In this document: one piece after another, positions 8,047-14,939 of the stretch
How positions within the stretch are numbered: position 1 is the first letter of the stretch
Layout of the letters: each line of letters starts with the position of its first letter
From: CAZQIC01 sp964593555
GTDB lineage: Bacteria; Bacteroidota; Bacteroidia; JAFLBG01
Length of the DNA stretch: 19,387 bases
Direction of reading: 5' to 3'
Assembly (NCBI GenBank): GCA_964593555.1
Contig: CAZQIC010000092.1
Coordinates: forward strand, 1-19,387
Program-made: the position numbers and the translations under genes
The notes under the pieces: generated by a model
Databases searched by the model: none
What the model was told of the DNA's origin: nothing
What the model saw: the letters and a program-made list of their open reading frames with translations, nothing else

Positions 8047-8616
8047 ATGAACAGCCATCATAAAAGCGTAAAGGACATTGAGGAGGAAATGCTCCAGGTT
8101 GAGGCTGCGAAGAAAGATCCGGAGAAATTCAGCGTTTTATATAATAAATACTACAACCAGATATTTACCTTTGTATATAGGAGAACAGAGGATGAGCAAT
8201 TAACGGCAGATATTACTTCTCATGTTTTTTTAATTGCTCTTTCTAACCTTGAAAAATTTAAACCAAAAGGAGTTCCGTTTTCCGCATGGCTTTTCAGGAT
8301 AGCGTTCAATGGAATAAATGAATATTTCAGAAACAGTAAAAAGGAAAGGATAGTGGGTATGGAAGAGGCCGATCTTACTAATATGATGGAAGACCCTCAT
8401 ATTAGCATGAATAAAAATGAAGACAATAAATTATTGCTGAAGGCGCTGAGTGAATTACCTGCTGAGTCTATAGAATTTATCGAGATGAGATTTTTTGAAA
8501 AAAGACAGTTCGGTGAGATAGCAGACATTATGGGTATATCGGAAAATAATGCCAAAACAAAAATGTATCGCTTGTTGGAGAAGTTGAAAGTAATTATGTT
8601 AAAATTGAAGAAATAG
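8047..8616 (+). CDS. RNA polymerase sigma-70 family (ECF-like) factor
   Basis: The 189-residue product is a short sigma factor with only the two core domains. Region 2 lies at about 28-98 (core-binding and -10-recognition helices, including the FSAWLFRIAFNGINEYFR segment), and region 4, a helix-turn-helix, at about 128-182 (a LPAE...FFEKRQFGEIADIMGIS segment followed by the recognition helix). There is no region 1.1 or 3, as expected for the ECF group. It starts at the ATG at 8047 with no Shine-Dalgarno-like site, which is usual for Bacteroidota. The next gene begins 2 bases after its stop codon and encodes a small membrane protein, the position often held by an anti-sigma factor. It is divergent from gldM, with the inverted repeat at 7966-8009 between them. 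The target regulon is unknown. Confidence 0.85.
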   Translation: MNSHHKSVKDIEEEMLQVEAAKKDPEKFSVLYNKYYNQIFTFVYRRTEDEQLTADITSHVFLIALSNLEKFKPKGVPFSAWLFRIAFNGINEYFRNSKKERIVGMEEADLTNMMEDPHISMNKNEDNKLLLKALSELPAESIEFIEMRFFEKRQFGEIADIMGISENNAKTKMYRLLEKLKVIMLKLKK

Positions 8617-8618
8617 TA

Positions 8619-8831
8619 ATGGCAAAGTATAGGTTTAAAATAGGCTCCAAAAAGGATCTAAATGAAGAGCGAATTGCCGGTCATAAGGACTTTAAAAAAC
8701 TTATGCACAATTATCAGCATTTAACAAGACCCATTTATAAAACACCCCTTTACAAGACTAGGAATGCAAAGGTTTTGCTTGTATTACTAATAATAATACT
8801 ATTAGCATTTATTCTTAGTGAAATAAAGTGA
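8619..8831 (+). CDS. Small single-pass membrane protein, hypothetical
   Basis: A 70-residue protein starts 2 bases after the sigma-factor stop codon, so translation is probably coupled. The first 48 residues are hydrophilic and basic (MAKYRFKIGSKKDLNEERIA and a Lys-rich continuation). Residues 51-66 form one strongly hydrophobic helix (VLLVLLIIILLAFIL). With the positive charges before the helix the N-terminus is expected in the cytoplasm. I know no function. Its place directly after a sigma factor allows the idea of a small membrane anchor or anti-sigma-like partner, but it lacks any recognisable anti-sigma (zinc HxxxCxxC) motif, so this is only inference. Confidence 0.7.
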   Translation: MAKYRFKIGSKKDLNEERIAGHKDFKKLMHNYQHLTRPIYKTPLYKTRNAKVLLVLLIIILLAFILSEIK

Positions 8832-8849
8832 TTTATATTGGTAAAAGTT

Positions 8850-8857
8850 TAAATTTG
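8850..8857 (+). promoter_or_regulatory. Bacteroidota -7 promoter element upstream of sucC
   Basis: TAAATTTG matches the TAnnTTTG consensus exactly and lies 34 bases before the sucC start, in the 60-base gap after the small membrane protein gene. No convincing TTG is found 19 bases upstream. It suggests that sucC has its own promoter even though the sigma-factor genes precede it on the same strand. Confidence 0.45.
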
Positions 8858-8891
8858 AGGATTGATTAAAACCCAACAATAAACCGATTTT

Positions 8892-10082
8892 ATGAACTTA
8901 CACGAATATCAAGGGAAAGAAATTTTAAAGAGCTATGGTGTAGCTATACAGGAAGGTATTGTTGCTGATACTCCGGATCAAGCTGTTAAAGCAGCTAAGG
9001 AACTGCAGGAGAAAACCGGCACAGGATGGTGGGTTATAAAAGGACAGATCCATGCAGGTGGTCGTGGTAAAGGCGGTGGAATAAAATTGGCTAAAACTCT
9101 TGATGAAGTAAAAACAAAGTCGGGTGAGATCATTGGGATGACTTTGATATCAAGACAAACGGGGCCGCAAGGAAAAAAAGTAAATAAAGTTTTGATTGCA
9201 CAAGACGTATATTATCCTGGCGAAAATCCGACCAAAGAATTTTATATGAGTGTACTGCTGAACAGGCAAACAGGACGTAATATCATTATGTATTCTACTG
9301 AAGGAGGAATGGATATTGAAGAAGTAGCAGCGAAAACACCGCACTTAATTTATAAAGAAGAAATTGATCCTAAGGTTGGTTTAAGAGATTTTCAATCTCG
9401 TAAAATTGCGTTTAACCTTGGCTTAGGTGGAAAGGCATTTAAAGAAATGACCAAGCTGATTGCCTCCTTGTATAAGGCTTACGAAGGTATTGATGCTTCT
9501 TTGTTTGAAATAAATCCATTGTTAAAAACATCAGATGATAAAATAATTGCTGTTGATGCTAAAGTTACATTGGATGGAAATGGATTGTTCCGTCACCCGG
9601 AGTATGAAGTGTTGAGAGATGTTACAGAGGAAGATCCAACCGAAGTAGAAGCTAAAGATCATGAATTGAATTATGTAAAGCTGGATGGAAATGTGGGTTG
9701 TATGGTAAATGGTGCCGGACTTGCGATGGCAACTATGGATATTATTAAATTATCGGGAGGTGATCCTGCTAACTTCCTGGATGTGGGTGGGACTGCAAAT
9801 GCAGCAAGGGTGGAGCAGGCATTTCGAATAATTACACGCGATCCTAACGTGAAAGCAATTCTGGTAAATATTTTTGGAGGTATAGTACGCTGCGATCGTG
9901 TTGCGCAGGGAATTGTAGATGCATATAAAAATATGGGGTCTATAAATATTCCAATAATAGTTAGGTTGCAAGGAACTAATGCTGTTGAAGCAAAGAAAAT
10001 AATTGACGAATCTGGTTTAAAAGTTTTCTCTGCAATACAATTGCAGGAAGCAGCGGACTTGGTGAAGAAGGTACTTTCATAA
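8892..10082 (+). CDS. sucC: Succinate-CoA ligase (ADP-forming), beta subunit
   Basis: SucC pairs with SucD to interconvert succinyl-CoA and succinate with nucleotide phosphorylation in the TCA cycle, in the cytoplasm. The 396-residue length is normal (E. coli 388). The start MNLHEYQGKEILKSYGV is the family hallmark. The N-terminal ATP-grasp domain carries GGRGKGGG (56-63) and the metal-binding EINPL (206-210). The C-terminal domain has NGAG (273-276), FLDVGGTAN and the VNIFGGIVRCD segment (325-335). No sucD lies next to it; separate sucC and sucD loci are common in this phylum. It has its own probable promoter and is closed by a strong terminator. The neighbouring thiolase produces succinyl-CoA, its substrate, but that gene is in a separate transcription unit. 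Confidence 0.97.
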   Translation: MNLHEYQGKEILKSYGVAIQEGIVADTPDQAVKAAKELQEKTGTGWWVIKGQIHAGGRGKGGGIKLAKTLDEVKTKSGEIIGMTLISRQTGPQGKKVNKVLIAQDVYYPGENPTKEFYMSVLLNRQTGRNIIMYSTEGGMDIEEVAAKTPHLIYKEEIDPKVGLRDFQSRKIAFNLGLGGKAFKEMTKLIASLYKAYEGIDASLFEINPLLKTSDDKIIAVDAKVTLDGNGLFRHPEYEVLRDVTEEDPTEVEAKDHELNYVKLDGNVGCMVNGAGLAMATMDIIKLSGGDPANFLDVGGTANAARVEQAFRIITRDPNVKAILVNIFGGIVRCDRVAQGIVDAYKNMGSINIPIIVRLQGTNAVEAKKIIDESGLKVFSAIQLQEAADLVKKVLS

Positions 10083-10105
10083 AATAATCATAGGTATTTA
10101 CAAGG

Positions 10106-10139
10106 CAAAAGCCGTCGCGGAATACCGGGACGGCTTTTG
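10106..10139 (+). terminator. Intrinsic terminator after sucC
   Basis: CAAAAGCCGTC (10106-10116) and GACGGCTTTTG (10129-10139) form a perfect 11-bp stem around a 12-base loop, ending in TTTTGTGTT. It starts 23 bases after the sucC stop codon. The A-rich left side could also let it work in the other direction. Confidence 0.85.
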
Positions 10140-10197
10140 TGTTAAGGCGCAGGGAATGCGCAAAATTCCCCATTTATGAGACCTAAATTCTTATTAG

Positions 10198-10205
10198 TAA
10201 CTTTG
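10198..10205 (+). promoter_or_regulatory. Bacteroidota -7 promoter element upstream of paaJ
   Basis: TAACTTTG is an exact match to TAnnTTTG, 55 bases before the thiolase start and downstream of the sucC terminator. No strong TTG is seen at the -33 spacing. Its place after a terminator supports a new transcription unit starting here. Confidence 0.45.
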
Positions 10206-10260
10206 TCTATTAAAAATTATCTGTTCTAATAACAGGCAACCAACAATAAAATAACCGTTT

Positions 10261-11487
10261 ATGAAACAAGCATATATAATTGATGGTATAAGAACTGCTG
10301 TTGGAAATTTTGGTGGTTCATTAGCTCCGGTGCGTACTGATGATCTGGCTGCAATTGTATTGAAAGAACTTATTAAACGTAATCCATCTATTGATGTGAA
10401 TGAAATCACTGATGTGATTATGGGTTGTGCCAACCAGGCCGGTGAAGATAATCGTAATGTTGCGCGTATGGCGTCATTGTTAGCTGGATTGCCTTATTCG
10501 GTACCCGGAGAAACGGTGAACAGACTTTGTGCTTCTGGCTTATCCGCTTCTGTAGCGGCCGCTCGTACTATTATGGTGGGTGATGCAGAACTAATGATAG
10601 CGGGTGGAGTAGAGAATATGACAAGAGGACCTTGGGTTATTTCAAAAACATCAACACCTTATGGCCGCGATGCACAAATGTTTGACAGCAGTTTTGGATG
10701 GCGTTTTGTTAATCCTAAAATGAAGGAAATGTTTGGTGTAGATGGGATGGGAGAAACAGCAGAGAATCTTGCACAACGGGATAGTGTTAATCGTGAAGAT
10801 CAGGATAAGTTTGCTGTATGGAGCCATCAAAAGGCAGCAGCAGCAAGGGATAAAGGACGCTTTAACAAAGAAATAATTGCTGTTGAAATACCACAGCGTA
10901 AGCCTGCCCGTCCGGCAGGCGGGGGTGAACCTAAAATTTTCAGTGCAGATGAGTTTATTAAACCGGATACTTCATTGGATATTTTATCTAAACTAAAGCC
11001 TGCTTTCAATAAGGCGGGAACTGTTACGGCAGGTAATGCTTCAGGATTAAATGATGGTGCTGCAGCTTTATTATTGGCTTCAGAAGTTGCAATTAAAAAA
11101 TATAACCTAAAACCCAAAGCGCGTATTGTATCAAGTGCGGTTGTTGGTGTAGAGCCACGCATTATGGGGATTGGCCCTGTTGGCGCGAGTAACAAAGCAT
11201 TGGCAAAAGCAGGATTAACTATGAAAGATATTGATATCATAGAACTCAATGAAGCATTTGCTGCACAATCACTGGCATGCACACGCTCATGGGGCTTAGC
11301 TGATAATGATCCTCGCATTAATCCAAATGGAGGTGCAATTGCATTGGGGCATCCGCTAGGGATGAGTGGTGCTCGCATTTTAAATTCTGCAGCAATTGAA
11401 TTACACGAACAAAATAAAAAATATGCATTGGTAACTATGTGTATTGGAGTAGGGCAAGGGTATGCGGTGGTGATTGAAAAAGTTTGA
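10261..11487 (+). CDS. paaJ: 3-oxoadipyl-CoA thiolase (acetyl-CoA acyltransferase)
   Basis: This 408-residue thiolase closely follows the PaaJ/PcaF pattern: ADDLAA-like N-terminus, MGCANQAGEDNRNVARM, a GWRFVNPKM segment and NPNGGAIALGHPLGMSGAR. These enzymes split 3-oxoadipyl-CoA into succinyl-CoA and acetyl-CoA, the last step of phenylacetate and of beta-ketoadipate degradation. The nucleophile is Cys90 (NRLCASG); His364 (ALGHPLG) and the general-base Cys394 (MCIGVGQG) complete the site. The downstream PaaY-like gene supports the phenylacetate pathway and the name paaJ over pcaF. Residues 214-223 (KPARPAGGGE) are an unusual Pro/Gly/Ala-rich insertion encoded by a short palindrome. It lies before the KIFSADEFIKP segment, away from the active site in sequence, so activity is probably kept. 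Confidence 0.93.
   Translation: MKQAYIIDGIRTAVGNFGGSLAPVRTDDLAAIVLKELIKRNPSIDVNEITDVIMGCANQAGEDNRNVARMASLLAGLPYSVPGETVNRLCASGLSASVAAARTIMVGDAELMIAGGVENMTRGPWVISKTSTPYGRDAQMFDSSFGWRFVNPKMKEMFGVDGMGETAENLAQRDSVNREDQDKFAVWSHQKAAAARDKGRFNKEIIAVEIPQRKPARPAGGGEPKIFSADEFIKPDTSLDILSKLKPAFNKAGTVTAGNASGLNDGAAALLLASEVAIKKYNLKPKARIVSSAVVGVEPRIMGIGPVGASNKALAKAGLTMKDIDIIELNEAFAAQSLACTRSWGLADNDPRINPNGGAIALGHPLGMSGARILNSAAIELHEQNKKYALVTMCIGVGQGYAVVIEKV
10902..10925. repeat. Palindromic repeat inserted in frame within paaJ
   Basis: GCCTGCC (10902-10908) and GGCAGGC (10914-10920) form a perfect 7-bp stem around CGTCC, followed by GGGGG. This GC-rich block stands out in an AT-rich gene. It encodes the Pro-Ala-Arg-Pro-Ala-Gly stretch at residues 215-222 without breaking the frame. 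GCCTGCC/GGCAGGC palindromes of this kind occur, from memory, as dispersed short repeats in bacterial genomes. No second copy lies in this window. Confidence 0.65.
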
Positions 11488-11670
11488 AGTTGGAAGTCAG
11501 AAGCTGGGAGTGAGTGGATTTTTTTAAATAATTAGGTGATGATTTTAAGTTACTGTTTCAATATGGTTCCATTTATAAGTTTAATTGTGAGTACTCTTAT
11601 GTTAATCTTAGGTCTTGATTATTAACCCAAAATAAATTTAACTTCGAGCTTTGTGCTCCTAACTTCAAAC
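11482..11670. repeat. MITE-like pair of imperfect inverted repeats between paaJ and paaY
   Basis: The left arm (11482-11511, starting GTTTGAAGTT) and the right arm (11640-11670, ending AACTTCAAAC) are imperfect inverted copies. The outer 10 bases match exactly, and about 22 of 30 match over the whole arm. Between them lie about 130 AT-rich bases without a convincing open frame. The left arm contains the stop codon of paaJ, and the right arm ends 7 bases before the paaY start. GAAGTT-rich arms like these resemble dispersed intergenic repeats I recall from Bacteroidota. Apart from this, the 190-base gap holds nothing I can identify. Confidence 0.5.
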
Positions 11671-11677
11671 TTCTCAA

Positions 11678-12271
11678 ATGACATACGAATTCAACGGATA
11701 TAAACCTGTAGTACACCAAAGTTCTTTTGTTCATCCATTGGCCGCTGTTACTGGTAATGTAATAATTGGTAAAGATGTTTACATTGGCCCCGGTGCTGCT
11801 ATTCGCGGCGATTGGGGACAAATAATTATTGAAGATGGCTGTAATGTACAGGAAAATTGCACCATTCATATGTTCCCGGGAACAACAGTTGTATTGCAGG
11901 AAGGTGCTCATATTGGCCATGGTGCTATTATTCATGGAAGTACTATTGGTAAAAATGTGTTAGTAGGAATGAATGCTGTTGTTATGGATAATGTATCCGT
12001 AGGAGATGAATGTATTATTGGTGCTTTATCTTTTGTACCGGAAGGAATGGACATCCCCAAACGAAAAGTAGTAGTAGGGAACCCGGCGAAGATTGTAAAA
12101 GCCGTAAGTGAAGAAATGTTAAAATGGAAAACGGAAGGAACAAAATTATATCAGCAATTGCCTGCAGAATGTATCAATACTTTAAAAGAGTGTGAGCCGC
12201 TGAGTTTTCCTGATGCTTTTTCCCCGTCACAACAGGAAGAATATAAGACCTGGAAAAAATCGAAGAAGTAG
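11678..12271 (+). CDS. paaY: PaaY-like gamma-carbonic-anhydrase-fold protein
   Basis: The 197-residue protein is a left-handed beta-helix of hexapeptide repeats. It carries the gamma-carbonic-anhydrase signature NVQENCTIH and GHGAIIHG, with the expected zinc ligands His64, His81 and His86. The C-terminal tail (SEEMLKWKTEGTKLYQQL and a helix continuing through EPLSF) matches the PaaY family rather than plain gamma-CA. PaaY has been described as a thioesterase that clears dead-end CoA thioesters during phenylacetate breakdown. Its place after paaJ supports that assignment. The rest of the paa cluster (paaABCE, paaG, paaZ) is not in the window, so the pair is either a detached remnant or a second locus. 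Confidence 0.85.
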   Translation: MTYEFNGYKPVVHQSSFVHPLAAVTGNVIIGKDVYIGPGAAIRGDWGQIIIEDGCNVQENCTIHMFPGTTVVLQEGAHIGHGAIIHGSTIGKNVLVGMNAVVMDNVSVGDECIIGALSFVPEGMDIPKRKVVVGNPAKIVKAVSEEMLKWKTEGTKLYQQLPAECINTLKECEPLSFPDAFSPSQQEEYKTWKKSKK

Positions 12272-12296
12272 AGAATGATTTAAGTTAGAAGGATTT

Positions 12297-12854
12297 ATGA
12301 AAAAGCGTACTCGACTAAAAATCATATTCTTTATTTTGATTTTGTGGGCATGTGGTCATTTAGCTTATACAATAACTGATGGTCTGAATGACAATGGAAA
12401 AATAGCAGATGTTGCAGTGATTCTTGGTAGTAAAGTAAATAAAGACGGAACACTTTCGGAAAGACTTATAAAAAGATTAGAATGTGGGAGTGATCTTTAT
12501 AAAGCAGGACGTGTTAAAAAAATAATTGTTAGCGGAGGACTTGGGGAGGAAGGATTTTGTGAAGGTGATAAAATGAAATATTTTTTGCTGAATAAAGGTA
12601 TTTCTGGTAAAGATATTATTGTTGACAATAAGGGAAACAATACAATTGCAACAGTTGAAAATACCATAAAATTGAAAGATAGCTTGGATTTCAAAAGCCT
12701 AATTGTCGTTTCTCAATATTTTCATGTAACAAGAACGAAAATGCTATTTAGAAAACGGTACTTTGATAATATCAGCAGTGCAAGCCCTATGTACTTTGAA
12801 CTTAGAGATGTATTTTCTTTATTTAGGGAATTTATAGCGTATTACTTTCAATAA
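12297..12854 (+). CDS. YdcF/SanA-like DUF218 membrane protein
   Basis: The 185-residue product has a short basic start, one transmembrane helix (about 9-26), then a DUF218 domain. Visible family motifs are VILGSKV with the following SERLIKR, KIIVSGG (around residue 80), NTIATVENT and the VVSQYFHVTRTKMLF segment containing the conserved His. Relatives include SanA and YdcF, which affect envelope permeability, and some bind S-adenosylmethionine, but the reaction is not settled. The domain would face the periplasm. A GAAGGA stretch lies 4 bases before the ATG at 12297, one of the few Shine-Dalgarno-like sites here. The gap to paaY is 25 bases, so co-transcription is possible. Confidence 0.85.
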   Translation: MKKRTRLKIIFFILILWACGHLAYTITDGLNDNGKIADVAVILGSKVNKDGTLSERLIKRLECGSDLYKAGRVKKIIVSGGLGEEGFCEGDKMKYFLLNKGISGKDIIVDNKGNNTIATVENTIKLKDSLDFKSLIVVSQYFHVTRTKMLFRKRYFDNISSASPMYFELRDVFSLFREFIAYYFQ

Positions 12855-12907
12855 ACTCATTGACATTATTAAAATCAAATAATATTTTCAGGATAAAATA
12901 GATTAAT

Positions 12908-12915
12908 TAAATTTG
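12908..12915 (+). promoter_or_regulatory. Bacteroidota -7 promoter element before the zinc-ribbon gene
   Basis: TAAATTTG matches TAnnTTTG exactly and ends 18 bases before the ATG at 12934. The region upstream at the -33 spacing is T-rich but has no clear TTG. It would drive the zinc-ribbon gene and the following phosphoesterase gene. Confidence 0.4.
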
Positions 12916-12933
12916 ATCTTGTTAAATAAGCCG

Positions 12934-13311
12934 ATGGAAAAAGTAGCTAAGTGTCCTGAATGTGGAGAACAAATAAAAGGCAGAACAGATAAAAAGTTTT
13001 GTTCCGATATGTGTCGGAACAGTTTCAATAACCGGCTCAACAGCAGTTCAAATAATTACGTGAGGAATATAAATAATATATTAAGGAGGAATCGCAGGGC
13101 GCTTGAAGAATCAATGAACAATGCTGATACAGCGAAGACCACAAGAAACAAATTGCAGGATAAAGGCTTTAATTTTAATTATCATACGGATACATATACA
13201 ACAAAAAAAGGAGCCACTTATATTTTTTGTTACGATCTTGGTTATCTGCCTCTCGAAAATGATTATTTCTTTTTAGTAAAGAAAAGAGAATCACCTGTAG
13301 AAAAAAATTAA
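12934..13311 (+). CDS. Zinc-ribbon protein of unknown function
   Basis: I take the ATG at 12934 (125 residues); an in-frame TTG at 12913 would lie inside the promoter-like element. The N-terminus carries a zinc ribbon, Cys7-x2-Cys10 and Cys23-x3-Cys27, in a KFCSDMCRNSFNNRLN context typical of a conserved short Bacteroidota family. A basic helical linker (RNINNILRRNRRALEE) follows, then a C-terminal domain with KGFNFNYHTDTYTTKKG and GYLPLENDYFFLVK, which look like conserved family motifs. The role is unknown; the basic linker and zinc ribbon allow nucleic-acid binding. The next gene, an RNA-ligase-like phosphoesterase, starts 10 bases downstream, so an RNA-related role for the pair is a reasonable inference. 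Confidence 0.75.
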   Translation: MEKVAKCPECGEQIKGRTDKKFCSDMCRNSFNNRLNSSSNNYVRNINNILRRNRRALEESMNNADTAKTTRNKLQDKGFNFNYHTDTYTTKKGATYIFCYDLGYLPLENDYFFLVKKRESPVEKN

Positions 13312-13321
13312 GGACAGCCAT

Positions 13322-13864
13322 ATGCAGCTGTATTTTATCGCTATTGTACCTCCGGCAAATGTTTGTGAAATTATTACAGCTGTCAAAAAACGTTTTTCAA
13401 TACATCATCAAAGCAGTCGTGCTCTTAAATCACCATCACATATTACGTTGCGGCCTCCATTTAAGATGTTTAAAGAAAGAGAAGAAGAATTATCCAATTC
13501 ACTTACCACTTTTGCAAATGATCATAAGTCTTTTAATGTTGATTTGAATGGTTACGGACATTTCAGGAAGGATGTAATTTATATAAAGCCATCTGAAAAT
13601 GATTTGTTGAACAAAGCTTATTCAGACTTACAGCAACATTTGGCCCTGAAAAATTGTTTTCCCATTTCGCCTCCTTATCCGAAATTCCATCCCCACATTA
13701 CGGTTGCTTATAGAGATCTTAGTGCTAAGGCATTTGATGAAGCCTGGAAGGTGTTTGAGCATGAATTCTTTAAATATTCATTTACGGCAGGAAGCATTTA
13801 CTTGTTGAAACACATTAAACAAAAATGGGATGTGATTGGTGAATTTGGCTTTAAAGCTACTTAA
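13322..13864 (+). CDS. 2H phosphoesterase, 2'-5' RNA ligase-like
   Basis: The 180-residue protein has the two HxT motifs that define the 2H phosphoesterase superfamily: His40-Ile-Thr42 (SHITLRPPF) and His124-Ile-Thr126 (FHPHITVAYRDL). The spacing of about 84 residues and overall length fit the LigT/ThpR 2'-5' RNA ligase group, which acts as a 2',3'-cyclic phosphodiesterase or RNA ligase. The precise substrate cannot be read from sequence; eukaryotic-type AKAP/CPDase members share the fold. It follows the zinc-ribbon gene by 10 bases. It is the last gene before the hairpin repeat at 13892-13971. Confidence 0.85.
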   Translation: MQLYFIAIVPPANVCEIITAVKKRFSIHHQSSRALKSPSHITLRPPFKMFKEREEELSNSLTTFANDHKSFNVDLNGYGHFRKDVIYIKPSENDLLNKAYSDLQQHLALKNCFPISPPYPKFHPHITVAYRDLSAKAFDEAWKVFEHEFFKYSFTAGSIYLLKHIKQKWDVIGEFGFKAT

Positions 13865-13891
13865 AAATGGGTGTACAATAAATTATTAATA

Positions 13892-13971
13892 TTTCACGCA
13901 GAGGCGCAGAGAGCGCAAAGGCTTTTATTTTCAGTTCTTTTTCTCTGCGAACTTAGCGTCTCTGCGAGAAA
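13892..13971. repeat. Hairpin-forming dispersed intergenic repeat
   Basis: The left arm 13892-13920 (TTTCACGCAGAGGCGCAGAG then AGCGCAAAG) and the right arm 13942-13971 (TCTCTGCGAACTTAGCGTCT then CTGCGAGAAA) pair imperfectly. About 22 of 29 positions match, around a 21-base T-rich loop. CGCAGAG-type arms are, from memory, among the common dispersed intergenic repeats of Bacteroidota and other phyla. It fills the middle of the 190-base gap between the phosphoesterase and the stress-protein operon. It may act as a transcript 3' end, but no function is shown. Confidence 0.65.
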
Positions 13972-14027
13972 CCAATGTGAACGTGCTTTTTGTCGCGCAG
14001 CCCTAAAAATAAGCAGTAATTATTGAG

Positions 14028-14035
14028 TATATTTA
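14028..14035 (+). promoter_or_regulatory. Possible -7 promoter element before the stress-protein operon
   Basis: TATATTTA matches TAnnTTTG at 7 of 8 positions and ends 19 bases before the ATG at 14055. No TTG is found at the -33 spacing. Its place at the head of a three-gene operon is the main support. Confidence 0.28.
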
Positions 14036-14054
14036 CCTTACTAATTCAATAAAT

Positions 14055-14939
14055 ATGGATTTAAGTAAACTTAAAAGTCGACCCGCATACCCTTTTGAAA
14101 CTATTGCCGTTGCTGTTAGTTTCTCTCCCCGTATTGAGGCGGTATTGTCAGAGGCGAAAAGGCTATCTGATAAGCTTAATGCTAATTTATTATTGATGCA
14201 TATTGGTGACAAAACTTCTCAGAAAGAAACTATTCTGGAAAATTTGATGAAAAAACTCGCGATAAACGAGCATAAATACAGGGTTATATGGATGGATGGT
14301 GAACCTGTTGAAACAATATTAAAACTTTGTAAACTTAATATTGTAGATCTGTTAATACTCGGCGCTTTGAAAAAGGAAAATATTTTAAAATATTATCTTG
14401 GCTCAGTGGCACGAAAAATAAGCCGCAAAGCAAAATGCTCTGTGTTGCTTCTGACAGAACCCTCTATTGAATCAAATCAACCGCACAAAATAATTGTGAA
14501 CGGCGTAGAAAATCCTAAAACAATAAATACAATAAATACTGCGCTTTATATTTCCAAACAGTATAAAGTAAAAGAGATAACAGTGGTTAAAGAAACGCAC
14601 GTACCCGCTCTTGCCATGACTATTGCAGATGAAAGTACTGCTCCGGAAAAAAGCAAGCTAAGGAAAAGCCTTACGGAAGAAGCTTCACAGCAACTCATTG
14701 AGGTTATAAAAAAATGTGAAAAGGAAAATATTAAAATAAAAGAAAAGATCGTGGCCGGTAAGCCGGGTTATGCTATAAGTAAATATTCCAGAGAGAAAAA
14801 AGCTGATCTTTTAGTGGTTAATTCCACAGATATACATCTTAATTTGCTCGATAGAATATTTACGCATGATATTGAATACGTGTTGGCAGATTTGCCTTGC
14901 AATGTATTAATAGTTCATTCCAGGGTACAGGAAGCATGA
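14055..14939 (+). CDS. Tandem universal stress protein (UspA family)
   Basis: Two UspA domains lie in tandem in 294 residues, at about 14-140 and 150-292. The first ends with LGSVARKISRKAKCSVLLL, which keeps the GS part of the ATP-binding loop but has KKEN where the usual GxG stands. The second (IFTHDIEYVLADLPCNVLIV) lacks the glycine motif altogether. ATP binding is therefore doubtful for the second domain and weakened for the first. Universal stress proteins help cells survive starvation, oxidative and osmotic stress, and those linked to transporters can act as regulatory subunits. The stop codon overlaps the antiporter start as ATGA (14936-14939), which implies coupled translation and a functional link with that transporter. 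Confidence 0.88.
   Translation: MDLSKLKSRPAYPFETIAVAVSFSPRIEAVLSEAKRLSDKLNANLLLMHIGDKTSQKETILENLMKKLAINEHKYRVIWMDGEPVETILKLCKLNIVDLLILGALKKENILKYYLGSVARKISRKAKCSVLLLTEPSIESNQPHKIIVNGVENPKTINTINTALYISKQYKVKEITVVKETHVPALAMTIADESTAPEKSKLRKSLTEEASQQLIEVIKKCEKENIKIKEKIVAGKPGYAISKYSREKKADLLVVNSTDIHLNLLDRIFTHDIEYVLADLPCNVLIVHSRVQEA

Noticed and set aside
10827..11378. A 183-codon open frame on the minus strand inside paaJ
   Set aside because: It is fully antisense to a strongly conserved thiolase with intact active-site residues, and its translation shows no family motif.
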